Source of the DNA: Chloroflexi bacterium bin20
GTDB lineage: Bacteria > Chloroflexota > Anaerolineae > Aggregatilineales > Phototrophicaceae
Assembly: GCA_002238485.1 (NCBI GenBank)
Contig: MPMG01000003.1
Coordinates: forward strand, 1 to 64,000
Reading direction: 5' to 3'
Length of the DNA: 64,000 bases
The notes under the pieces were generated by a model that saw only the letters and a program-made list of their open reading frames with translations, searched no databases and was not told the origin of the DNA. Both the position numbers and the translations under genes were made by a program. Below are positions 1 through 8,033 of the stretch, piece by piece (the first letter of the stretch is position 1; each line of letters begins with the position of its first letter).

Positions 1-7
1 CAAATGC

Positions 8-35
8 TTGACAATCCAGGAAATGGCATTACCAT
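8..35 (+). promoter_or_regulatory. possible sigma-70 promoter for the beta-helix gene
   Basis: A perfect TTGACA lies at 8-13. A 16-bp spacer follows and then TACCAT at 30-35, which matches four of six -10 bases. It would give a leader of about 90 bases before the ATG at 132. The -10 is weak, so this is tentative. Confidence 0.3.
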
Positions 36-131
36 AGAAAATCATGCGATAAGACAGGTATTTTATCTATGCGTTCCAGAACAAGCGCTTGTCCACATGA
101 CATCGCCCAGGCAAGAATGGAGTATGGAAAA

Positions 132-1911
132 ATGAACGCTGGCAAGCGCAATATCGCCCCCCCCCCCCGTAATATCGCGTAACAATTCCGCTTCGTTTCA
201 TTTCCACTCCACATTCGCATTCAAGTTAATACTCGCCGCGCTGGTCTTCCTGCTGCTGTCGGTCGCGCCCGCCCGCGCTGCTACATTCACCGCCGCCAAC
301 CAAGCCGCGCTCGTCACCGCCATCAATACCGCGAACGGCAACAGCGAAGCCGACACGATCAATATCACAGCCGACATCACGCTCAGCGCCGAGCTTCCAC
401 AAATCGCCAGCGCAATCACCATCAACGGCAATGGGCGGACGATTAGCGGCGCGGACACGCACAACATATTCGAAGTTCGTTGGACGACCGGGGATCTAAC
501 AATCAACAACCTGATTTTGACCAATGGCTTTGAACCCCAAGGCGGCGCGATAATAGTCCAAGGCGACCTGACATTAAACAATGTCGTCATCAAGAACAGT
601 CGCAGCACCAACGAAGGCGGCGCAATCTTCCTGTCAAACAGCCAGGCCGACATAGTCGTCAATCGCAGCGCTTTTTATGGCAACCGCAGCCTAACCAGAG
701 GCGGCGGGGCTATGTATTTGACCGGCAAAACGCACAAAATCACCAACAGCACCTTTTACAACAACTCGATCGTCGGCGGTCAGGTCGGCAGCGCGATTAA
801 TATGGGCGGTACCAATCGTCCAACCGCCACTTTCGACCTCGACCATGTCACCATCACCAGCAACACCGGCGCCGGTGCCCTTAGTTTTGCTTACGGATCG
901 CATTCTTTACGAAACAGCATCATCTATGGCAATAGCAGCGATTGCCTACGCTTGAACAATGCACTCAACGTCAACACGGGAAACATCTTTGCTTTGAGTG
1001 TACCTAACGTCGCCAGCGCTTCGATCTGCGGCACGCCCTTCTCGACTGCTGATCCGCTTCTATCGTCCAGCGCCACCGGCAACCCGCCTTATTTCACCAT
1101 TGCGGGCAACAGCCCCGCCAGGAACGCGGCCACTTGCATCACGGGCAGCAATGGCGTTACCGTCGACCAGCGCGGCGTCACACGCCCGCAGGAAAGCAGC
1201 TGCGACATCGGCGCTTTTGAATATGTCCCGCCACCGCCCCCGCCTCCACCTCGCCCGCGTCAAGAACCGAGCGGCAGCACCGCCCGCGAAGGCGACAGTG
1301 GCGCAATCTACATCCCGCCCAGCGCCACGCCCAGCGCCACAGCAACGCCCGGCATCTCGACCTGCCTGACCCTGCCCGGCATCGTCACCTACAACATCAC
1401 GGAATCCACGCAATGCCAGCGCCTCGACGCGGTGGGTATTGGCAACGCCGAGATCGCCGCGGCCGGCTTCGCTGACGCCGTGAACGTCTGGAGCTGGATC
1501 CTGCCTGGCACAAAAATCTGCTTTGAAGCGGAAGGCAGCGCCTTCAAGTTCATCGACACCACGGCGCTCCCTCGCGTCGTCTATGATCTGCCAGCGACCA
1601 ACGAAAATGGCTTGACCTGCGCCACCATCGACCGCCCTGGCAATTTGATCCTGCTGCCCGGCAACCGTCCGCCAGCTGCGCAAATGCAACCGACAGCCCT
1701 GCAAGAGACAACCCTGAGCGGCTGCATGGCGCGCACAACGAACATCCTGAACTTCCGCGCCAGTCCCGGCGGCGATGTCATCCGAGCCGTCCCCTACAAC
1801 GCGACATTGACGGCGGTCGCGCGCACGGCAGATTGGTTCAAGGTCGATTTTCACGGCGTCAAGGGCTGGATCAGCGCCGCCTTCGTCGAGCAAATCGGGA
1901 CTTGCGGCTGA
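132..1911 (+). CDS. secreted beta-helix / SH3b surface protein, frame broken by a poly-C tract
   Basis: The downstream frame encodes a hydrophobic signal segment (around 226-290), a right-handed beta-helix region, a choice-of-anchor-Q-like end (DPLL...DIGAFEY), a Pro-rich linker and a C-terminal SH3b domain (NILNFRASPGG...GWISAAFVEQ), so it is probably an exported wall- or envelope-binding protein. That frame has no ATG, GTG or TTG between its upstream stop (133-135) and the signal segment. ATG 132 has a good ribosome site (GGAG at 119-122) but is one base out of frame because of 12 C residues at 157-168. With 11 C the two parts join perfectly. This is either a sequencing or assembly error, or a phase-variable gene in the off state. 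Only the start is affected. Confidence 0.7.
157..168 (+). repeat. 12-base poly-C tract flanked by 8-bp direct repeats
   Basis: Twelve consecutive C residues begin eight codons after the ATG at 132. The octamer AATATCGC occurs directly before and after the tract (150-157 and 171-178). Long homopolymers of this kind are prone to slipped-strand length change and to sequencing error. Eleven C residues would open the downstream reading frame. Confidence 0.9.
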
Positions 1912-1926
1912 GGCGGGGGGTTGTGC

Positions 1927-1997
1927 TTCCCCCCGACTTTTCGGGGGGACTGAGGGGGGTTGCCTCCCCTGACTTTTCGGGGGGACCGAGGGGGGTC
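1927..1997 (+). repeat. two tandem copies of a GC-rich palindromic repeat (family A)
   Basis: Two copies sit side by side, at 1927-1960 and 1962-1997. Each has a C-run, the core GACTTTTC, a G-run and then a purine-rich tail. Other copies occur at 4938-4975 and 38476-38511, with a degenerate inverted copy near 42121-42152. All lie between genes, so this is an interspersed repeat element rather than coding DNA. Confidence 0.75.
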
Positions 1998-2002
1998 AAG
2001 GT

Positions 2003-2035
2003 GGGCGATTCCGAAGCGGGGTCGCCCGTTTTTTT
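2003..2035 (+). terminator. rho-independent terminator after the beta-helix gene
   Basis: Stem GGGCGA (2003-2008) pairs with TCGCCC (2022-2027) and is followed by G and a run of seven T residues. It lies about 90 bases after the stop codon at 1911, behind the two family A repeats. Confidence 0.75.
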
Positions 2036-2116
2036 AATTTCGTGCTGATCGTTGCCACTCCCAAGCGTCCGGAATAGTCGCATGTTCATGATTCAGCAGT
2101 CCCGGAAGTCCCCATA

Positions 2117-2144
2117 TTGCTTGCCAAATGGCGCGCGCTATGCT
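2117..2144 (+). promoter_or_regulatory. promoter of tRNA-Ser
   Basis: TTGCTT (2117-2122), a 16-bp spacer and TATGCT (2139-2144) lie 18 bases ahead of the tRNA 5' end. The same TATGCT -10 appears at the tRNA-Arg promoter. Confidence 0.5.
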
Positions 2145-2162
2145 AGGCTGTGCGCAACACAA

Positions 2163-2246
2163 GGAGAAGTCGCATAGTGGCCTAGTGCGTCCGCTTGGAA
2201 AGCGGATACGGGAAACCGTACGTGGGTTCGAATCCCACCTTCTCCG
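2163..2246 (+). tRNA. tRNA-Ser(GGA)
   Basis: The acceptor arm GGAGAAG (2163-2169) pairs fully with CTTCTCC (2239-2245), followed by discriminator G. The anticodon loop TTGGAAA gives anticodon GGA. A long variable arm typical of class II serine tRNAs and a perfect T arm (GTGGG/CCCAC around TTCGAAT) are present. The 3' CCA is not encoded. Confidence 0.95.
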
Positions 2247-2291
2247 CTGGGAGCCCGCGTGCCGGGCTTCTTTGCTGCAGGGAGCCTGCCC

Positions 2292-4934
2292 ATGACCGTC
2301 CCACTTGCCCTGCGCATCAATGGCAGAACTCGCGAGTTGCTGCTGCCTCCCGATACGCCGCTGCTCTATGCCCTGCGCAATGAACTCAATTTGAAAGCTG
2401 CCAAATACGGCTGCGGAAGCGAGCAATGCGGCGCATGCGCTGTGCTGGTCGATGGCGTGGCTGTGCCCAGCTGCCAGCTGCCGCTCTACCATTGCCAGGG
2501 GCTGGACATCATCACGCTGGAAGGGCTGGCAGAAGCCGGCGAACTGCATCCGCTGCAAGAGACTTTCCTGGAAGAGCAGGCTGCCCAATGCGGATTTTGC
2601 AGCGCGGGCATGATTGTAGCGGCACAAGGCTTGCTCAATCGCGTTCGTTATCCGACCGACGCCGATATCCGCAGCGCCCTGGCCGGCAATTTGTGTCGCT
2701 GTGGCGTGTATGACCGTGTCCGCCGCGCCATCAAGTTGCGCACGGGACGCATCGAGCCGTCCATCGTTGAAGTAATGAATTGCCCGCCACTTGAAAATAG
2801 CATCGAAGCAGCCTCGCCATCGCTATCGGCGCATCCGCAGCTGGACGACTGGCTGCACATTGAGCCAGACGGGCGCATCACCCTCTTCAGCGGCAAGGTC
2901 GAGCTGGGGCAGGGCATCGCCACGGCTCTCGCGCAGATCGCCGCCGACGAACTGGATGTGGCGCTTTGGCGGATCGATGTGGTCTGCGCCGACACCGAAC
3001 GCAGCCCAGACGAAGGCGGCACGACCGGCAGCCGCTCGCTGGAAAGCAGTGGAGTCGCCATTCGTTGCGCGGCGGCCGAAGCGCGCCAGCATCTGCTCTC
3101 CCTGGCATACGAAGCGCTGGACTCGTTGACGCCAGCCGAGCAGCTGCAAGTGCGGGACGGCGTCATCAGCGACCCGAGCAGCGGGCGCAGCATCAGCTAT
3201 TGGGATTTGCAGGGCGGACGGCTCTTCAACCGCCGCGTCAGTGGCAGCGCCCCGCAGAAAGAACCGTCTGCGCACAGCCTGGTCGGCACATCGGCGCGGC
3301 GCATCGACCTGCGCAGCAAGTTCTCGGGCGGCGCAAGCTATGTGCACGATAGGACCCTGCCAGACATGCAGCATGCGACTGTGCTGCGTCCGCCCGGTTA
3401 TCATGCGCGGCTCGTGGACTTTGATATCGCTGCCGCGCGGGCTTTGCCGGGTGTTGCAGCTGTCGTGCAAAATGGGCAGTTCATCGCCATTGTGTGCGAG
3501 CGTGAGGAAGTAGCCATCGCGGCGGTCGAGCAGGCGCGCGATTTTGCCAGGTGGACCTATGCTGCCGATCTGCCCGACGCGGCTGCCATCTTTGACGATC
3601 TGGGGTCCAAGCCACGCCAGTCGCATCGGATTGAAGCGGGCGCCGTCAGCGACTCGGCGATCCCACCCATAAAGACGCCCCCAGACGCAGCAATCACCCT
3701 GCGCGCCACGTATAGCCGCCCCTTCCAGATGCATGGCTCGCTGGGTCCCTCGGCGGCGCTGGCATTGTGGGATGAGGGGCAGCTCACGGTCTGGTCGCCT
3801 ACGCAGGCAGCTTTTATTCTGCGCGGGGCGCTTGCGCAGGTTCTGTCGCTTGACGAGGCGCAGATTCGCGTCATTCACAGCGAGGGCGCGGGCTGTTATG
3901 GGCACAATGGCGCCGATGATGCGGCTCTGGATGCGGCGTTGGTGGCTATGGCGCTGCCGGCCACGCCGATTCTGCTGAAATGGTCGCGCTGGGACGAACA
4001 GGCCTGGGAGCCCTATGGCACTGCCATGCGACTGGACATGCAAGCCAGCCTGGACGCCGACGGCACAATCTGCGACTGGAATCACGATGTCTACAGCTAT
4101 GCCCATTCGACGCGACCGGCAATCGGTTTGGCAAGCTCGGGTTTGTTGGCAGCGCGATATCTGGAACGGGCATTCACGCCACAGCCGGGCAGGGCGATGG
4201 GTGGCTATCATTCGGGCGCGCACCGCAATGCCGATCCACTCTACGACTTGCCACGCCGCCGCATCGTAGTCCACGCCGTCCGTGACAGCCCCCTGCGCGT
4301 TTCGGCGCTGCGCAGCCTGGGCGCCTATGCCAATATCTTCGCTATCGAGTCCATGATGGACGAGCTGGCAAATGCCGCTGGCAGCGACCCGCTGGATTTT
4401 CGCTTGCGTCATCTGCGCGATGAACGGGCGCGAGCAGTGCTGCTGGCTGCTGCGGACAAAGTGGGCTGGCAGAGGCGAGACAAAGGCGTGGGCTGGGGCA
4501 TGGCGCTGGCGCAATACAAGAACTTGCAGTGCTATTGCGCCATCATCGTGCGGCTGCGCGTCAATCCCGCGGGAGAGATCGACTTTCGGCGCGTGGTCAT
4601 CGCCGCAGACGCCGGGCAGGTTGTCAATCCCGATGGCTTGAGCAACCAGCTCGAGGGTGGATTCGTGCAGGCCGCCAGCTGGACACTGTATGAAGCGGTG
4701 CAGTTCGACAAGCGCGGCATCACCAGCACCGACTGGGACAGCTATCCGATACTGCGCTTTCCCGCCGCGCCCAAGATCGAGGTGCTGTTATTGAATCGCC
4801 CCGATCAGCCTTTTCTGGGCGCAGGCGAAGCGGCGCAAAATCCCACGCCCGCCGCCATTGCCAACGCCATCTTTGATGCGACGAAGCTGCGCCTGCGCGA
4901 TATCCCCTTCACGCCGCAAAAACTGCGCGCATGA
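2292..4934 (+). CDS. fused molybdenum hydroxylase (2Fe-2S domain plus molybdopterin subunit)
   Basis: An 880-residue member of the xanthine dehydrogenase/aldehyde oxidase superfamily, closest in layout to isoquinoline 1-oxidoreductase or nicotinate dehydrogenase types. Residues 1-155 carry both 2Fe-2S clusters (C41, C46, C49, C61 and C100, C103, C135, C137). Residues from about 185 on form the molybdopterin subunit, with motif VELGQGI and the catalytic Glu in GAGE (E846). Small and large subunits are usually separate genes; here they are one chain. No FAD subunit gene is adjacent, so electrons probably pass to another acceptor. ATG 2292 with AGGGAG upstream is preferred over the GTG at 2259. 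The substrate is unknown. Confidence 0.85.
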   Translation: MTVPLALRINGRTRELLLPPDTPLLYALRNELNLKAAKYGCGSEQCGACAVLVDGVAVPSCQLPLYHCQGLDIITLEGLAEAGELHPLQETFLEEQAAQCGFCSAGMIVAAQGLLNRVRYPTDADIRSALAGNLCRCGVYDRVRRAIKLRTGRIEPSIVEVMNCPPLENSIEAASPSLSAHPQLDDWLHIEPDGRITLFSGKVELGQGIATALAQIAADELDVALWRIDVVCADTERSPDEGGTTGSRSLESSGVAIRCAAAEARQHLLSLAYEALDSLTPAEQLQVRDGVISDPSSGRSISYWDLQGGRLFNRRVSGSAPQKEPSAHSLVGTSARRIDLRSKFSGGASYVHDRTLPDMQHATVLRPPGYHARLVDFDIAAARALPGVAAVVQNGQFIAIVCEREEVAIAAVEQARDFARWTYAADLPDAAAIFDDLGSKPRQSHRIEAGAVSDSAIPPIKTPPDAAITLRATYSRPFQMHGSLGPSAALALWDEGQLTVWSPTQAAFILRGALAQVLSLDEAQIRVIHSEGAGCYGHNGADDAALDAALVAMALPATPILLKWSRWDEQAWEPYGTAMRLDMQASLDADGTICDWNHDVYSYAHSTRPAIGLASSGLLAARYLERAFTPQPGRAMGGYHSGAHRNADPLYDLPRRRIVVHAVRDSPLRVSALRSLGAYANIFAIESMMDELANAAGSDPLDFRLRHLRDERARAVLLAAADKVGWQRRDKGVGWGMALAQYKNLQCYCAIIVRLRVNPAGEIDFRRVVIAADAGQVVNPDGLSNQLEGGFVQAASWTLYEAVQFDKRGITSTDWDSYPILRFPAAPKIEVLLLNRPDQPFLGAGEAAQNPTPAAIANAIFDATKLRLRDIPFTPQKLRA

Positions 4935-4937
4935 TCT

Positions 4938-4975
4938 GCCTCCCCCCGATTCTTCGCAGGGGGATTGAGAGAGGT
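4938..4975 (+). repeat. family A palindromic repeat, possible bidirectional terminator
   Basis: C-run and G-run arms surround a short loop in the 46-base gap between two convergent genes. It resembles the copies at 1927 and 38476, including the GCCTCC lead-in. It could stop transcription from either side but has no clear T-run. Confidence 0.55.
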
Positions 4976-4980
4976 TACAC

Positions 4981-6234
4981 TCACTTTGTCAAGCGGATCA
5001 CGGTCACATGCGCATTGGGCGGGCTCGATGGTCCTGTGATCATGCTGCTGTCGCCATTGTGCGACAAGCTCAGCGGCGCATCGACAGACGAATCCAGCCA
5101 TTCGGCGCTGCTTGCATCCAGCCGCGGCAGCACAAAGCGCCCGTCCGCCTGCCAGTCGAAGATATGCAGGTAGGTTGCGTCACCCTTCTGCGTCGTGCGG
5201 CAGCATTCGACGCCTTGCACAGGTCCTGGCTGCGTGCCATAGATCGCCTCGCCATGCACATCCATCCATGCGCCCATCTCTTGCAGGCGTTCGACGCTCG
5301 GTTCTGGCACTGCGCCCAAGGAATCTGGACCGATATTCAGCAGGTAGTTGCCGCCCTTGCTGATGATATCGACCAGGTTGTGCAGCAGCTGCGTAGTCGA
5401 TTTCCAGTTGTGGTCTTGCGTCTTGAAGCCCCAGGTGTCGTTGATGGTGGCTGGCGTTTCCCAGTCGATTTCGGCTTGCAGGTCGGGCGGGATGGCGTTG
5501 TCCTGCGCCGTGGCATAATCGCCCAGCTTGTTGCCCAGCCGCCCACAGACCAGGCAATCGGGTTGCAAACTATGCACGAGCTCGAGCAGTTCTTGGCTCT
5601 GTTGCCGCGAGATGATTTTTGGCGTATCGAACCAGATGATGGCGATGGGGCCGTAGTTGCTGAGGATCTCGCGCACCTGCGGCTTGACATAGTTGTCGAT
5701 GTAATCGCCGAAGTCTTGCTCGTCTTCGTTGAAGTCCCAAGTGTTGCCAAAGCCGTTGGGATGATGCCAGTCCTGCGTCTGCGAGTAATAGAGCCCCAGC
5801 CTGATGCCTTCGCGCGCGCAAGCCTCTGCCAGCTCGCCCAGCACATCGCGGCCAAAGGGACTGCCATCGACAATGTTGTAGTCGGTCTCGGCGCTGCCAT
5901 AGAGGCAAAAGCCATCATGGTGCTTGGAGGTCAAGACGATGTATTTCTGCCCAGCCGCCTTCGCCAGCTTGACGATTTTCTCCGCATCGTACTGCACGGG
6001 GTTGAATTGCGGCGCAAGCTGTTCGTATTCTGCGATGGGGATTTTCGCGCGCAGCATGATCCATTCGCCGATGCCCGGGATAGACTCGCCCTTCCAGACG
6101 CCGGCCGGGATGCTGTACACACCCCAGTGAATAAACATGCCGAACTTGGCATTGCGCCACCAATCCAGCCGCGGGTCCTGGTTTGCGCCGGGGCGCTGTC
6201 CGCGTTCGGGTTTGAAATATTCGATCTCTGCCAT
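4981..6234 (-). CDS. GH29 alpha-L-fucosidase (A)
   Basis: 417 residues, a normal length for a compact GH29 enzyme. GH29 enzymes release terminal L-fucose with retention. Visible motifs are FGMFIHWGVYS (31-41), the KHHDGF substrate motif (104-109) and IIWFD, whose Asp (D203) fits the catalytic nucleophile. A beta-sandwich-like tail follows. No signal peptide, so cytoplasmic. The start at 6234 was chosen because homology begins there; the longer frame upstream reads through a GC-rich repeat. It is convergent with the molybdenum hydroxylase and has its own likely promoter at 6294-6321. Confidence 0.9.
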   Translation of the reverse strand: MAEIEYFKPERGQRPGANQDPRLDWWRNAKFGMFIHWGVYSIPAGVWKGESIPGIGEWIMLRAKIPIAEYEQLAPQFNPVQYDAEKIVKLAKAAGQKYIVLTSKHHDGFCLYGSAETDYNIVDGSPFGRDVLGELAEACAREGIRLGLYYSQTQDWHHPNGFGNTWDFNEDEQDFGDYIDNYVKPQVREILSNYGPIAIIWFDTPKIISRQQSQELLELVHSLQPDCLVCGRLGNKLGDYATAQDNAIPPDLQAEIDWETPATINDTWGFKTQDHNWKSTTQLLHNLVDIISKGGNYLLNIGPDSLGAVPEPSVERLQEMGAWMDVHGEAIYGTQPGPVQGVECCRTTQKGDATYLHIFDWQADGRFVLPRLDASSAEWLDSSVDAPLSLSHNGDSSMITGPSSPPNAHVTVIRLTK

Positions 6235-6247
6235 GCTTATATCCCCC

Positions 6248-6435
6248 ATCCCCCAGCCCCTTACCCCCACGAGGAGGGAAGGGGAGCGATACGAATGTAT
6301 AGACTGCGAGTAGTGTATCAAGATTCCTGACCGCAGTCTCATTTATTGACATTCTTCTTCTTTCTGCAATCGATGATTTGGAATGAGACATGCCCCTCCC
6401 TCCTATTGGGGGAGGGATTTAGGGTGGGGGCTAGC
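6248..6435. repeat. two GC-rich family B repeat segments between fucosidase genes
   Basis: C-rich and G-rich arms at about 6248-6283 and 6391-6435 form hairpin-like elements. The run GGGATTTAGGGTGGGG in the second copy recurs, inverted, at about 38422-38450, and a related element lies at 35816-35895. The elements sit only between genes. Confidence 0.6.
6294..6321 (-). promoter_or_regulatory. likely promoter of fucosidase A
   Basis: On the minus strand TTGATA (6321-6316), a 16-bp spacer and TACATT (6299-6294) lie about 60 bases ahead of the start at 6234. Five of six and four of six consensus matches respectively. Confidence 0.4.
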
Positions 6436-7867
6436 CACCCAGCTCAATCGCATAGGCGCAGATCGCCTGGTCGGACTGCTGTGGCGGGGCAGACAGGCTC
6501 AAGCCGCCGCCGTCCTGCGACCAGCTGATTGCGTCGTCACTGCCCAGCATGCGCACGCCCGTCACATCCACCTCGCCGCTGCCCAGGGATTCAATGCGCG
6601 CCTGCTCTTGTGGATAAGCCAGCAGGAAAGCGTAGAGCGTATTGTCCTTCTGTGTGAAGCGGATATCCGCCGGCGTGAAGGCGTCCCGCGCCGTATCGGT
6701 GAAGGCGCCTTCGGGCACGGGAGTCGGTCCTTCGCCAAAGACGCGCCAGGGGCGGGTATCATAGATTCCTTCGCCATGCACAGCCAGCCACTTGCCCATC
6801 TCGCGCAGCATATCTTGTTCAATCTGCGGGATCGTACCGTCGGCGCGCGGACCAATATTCAGCAGCAGCGCCCCGTTCTTGCTGACGATATCGACCAGGT
6901 CGGCGATCAGATCGCCCGTCTGCTTGTACTCGTGTCCCTCGATATAGCCCCAGCTGTTCTTGGAGACCGATGTGTCGTTCTGCCAGAAGAACTTGCGAAT
7001 ATCGCTCAGCTGCCCGCGCTCGATATCAAAGACCGCCACGCCCTCGGGATAGGAGTCGTACTTGTGATTGATAGCCACGCCCAGCCCCCATTCTTCGCCG
7101 CGATTGTAATAATGGGCGGCGAAGCGTTGCAGGTAGGGTTCGAAGACGATTTGCTCGATCCACCAGTCAAACCAGACGACCTGCGGCCGATATTTATCCA
7201 CCAGCTCGCAGCAGCGCGCCAGCCAGTCTTCCAGGAACTTGGCATCGGGGCGCGGTGTCCAGTCTTTGTGCTTCCAGGCTTTGCGGTTGGTCTTGTCTTT
7301 GGAGGCTTCCACGGCAGGACCGTACAAACCATCATTGGCGGGATCTTGCACATCGGACGGGAATCCCCGCCCGCCATCAAAGAACCACCAGTGCTCCGCG
7401 CGATGAGATGAAAGAGCGAAGACCATATCTTGCGCCCGCACGGCATCCGCCAGCTCGCCACAGATATCGCGCTTGGGTCCCATCTTGGCGGCGCACCAGT
7501 CGGTGAGGTCGCTGTCGTACATGGCGAAGCCATCGTGATGTTCGGCGACTGGCATAACAAACCGCGCGCCAGCGTCTTTGAAGAGCTGCGCCCATTCTGC
7601 GGCGTCAAATTTCTCAGCCGTCAGCATGGGGATGAAGTCCTTGTAGCCGAATTCGCGATGGTCGCCATAGGTCTCGCGGTGATGTTCAAAAGCCGGATCG
7701 CCTTGCAGGTACATAAAGCGCGGATACCATTCACTGCGAAAGGCCGGCACGCAGTACGGTCCCCAGTGGATGAAGATGCCGAACTTGGCGTCTTTGTACC
7801 ATTGCGGGATCTCGTATTGCGCCAGCGAATCCCAGGTCGGTTCGTATTTTCCCGCTGCAATTGTCAT
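6431..7867 (-). CDS. GH29 alpha-L-fucosidase (B)
   Basis: 478 residues. GH29 hallmarks are KFGIFIHWGPYCVPAF (28-43), the AEHHDGF motif (109-114) and VVWFD with likely nucleophile D234. It begins directly with the catalytic domain (no signal peptide), so cytoplasmic. AAGGAG sits seven bases before ATG 7867. It is more like fucosidase C than A or E (both share the FGYKDFI segment), so the paralogues probably differ in linkage or aglycone preference. Divergent from the GHL6-like gene at 8034. Confidence 0.9.
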   Translation of the reverse strand: MTIAAGKYEPTWDSLAQYEIPQWYKDAKFGIFIHWGPYCVPAFRSEWYPRFMYLQGDPAFEHHRETYGDHREFGYKDFIPMLTAEKFDAAEWAQLFKDAGARFVMPVAEHHDGFAMYDSDLTDWCAAKMGPKRDICGELADAVRAQDMVFALSSHRAEHWWFFDGGRGFPSDVQDPANDGLYGPAVEASKDKTNRKAWKHKDWTPRPDAKFLEDWLARCCELVDKYRPQVVWFDWWIEQIVFEPYLQRFAAHYYNRGEEWGLGVAINHKYDSYPEGVAVFDIERGQLSDIRKFFWQNDTSVSKNSWGYIEGHEYKQTGDLIADLVDIVSKNGALLLNIGPRADGTIPQIEQDMLREMGKWLAVHGEGIYDTRPWRVFGEGPTPVPEGAFTDTARDAFTPADIRFTQKDNTLYAFLLAYPQEQARIESLGSGEVDVTGVRMLGSDDAISWSQDGGGLSLSAPPQQSDQAICAYAIELGG

Positions 7868-7909
7868 CTCGTCTCCTTTGCTCAGCGCAGGCTTGCAGGC
7901 AACCGTTCA

Positions 7910-7938
7910 TTGTCCCGCGGCAAGCCTTGCCCTATACT
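7910..7938 (+). promoter_or_regulatory. promoter with a palindrome in its spacer, driving the GHL6-like gene
   Basis: TTGTCC (7910-7915), a 17-bp spacer and TATACT (7933-7938). The spacer contains the perfect palindrome GGCAAG-C-CTTGCC (7919-7931), exactly where a repressor would block RNA polymerase. The leader to ATG 8034 would be about 90 bases. Confidence 0.6.
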
Positions 7939-8033
7939 TGGCAGTTGTTGCATCAAGGCGGAACAGCAAGAGTCTAGATTGGCGTCCAGCGCCTGTCAAG
8001 CAGGTGGGGCGGCATCGACATGGAGGCGAAATG

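Noticed and set aside
1060..1893. A 277-codon frame antisense to the beta-helix gene
   Set aside because: No ribosome site and no domain; the plus strand encodes a recognisable SH3b domain here.
2823..4514. A 563-codon reading frame on the minus strand opposite the molybdenum hydroxylase
   Set aside because: It lies fully antisense to a gene with clear cofactor motifs and has no recognisable domain; a high-GC shadow frame.
5008..6330. A 440-codon plus-strand frame opposite fucosidase A
   Set aside because: Antisense to a clear GH29 gene; its composition reflects the other strand's codon use.
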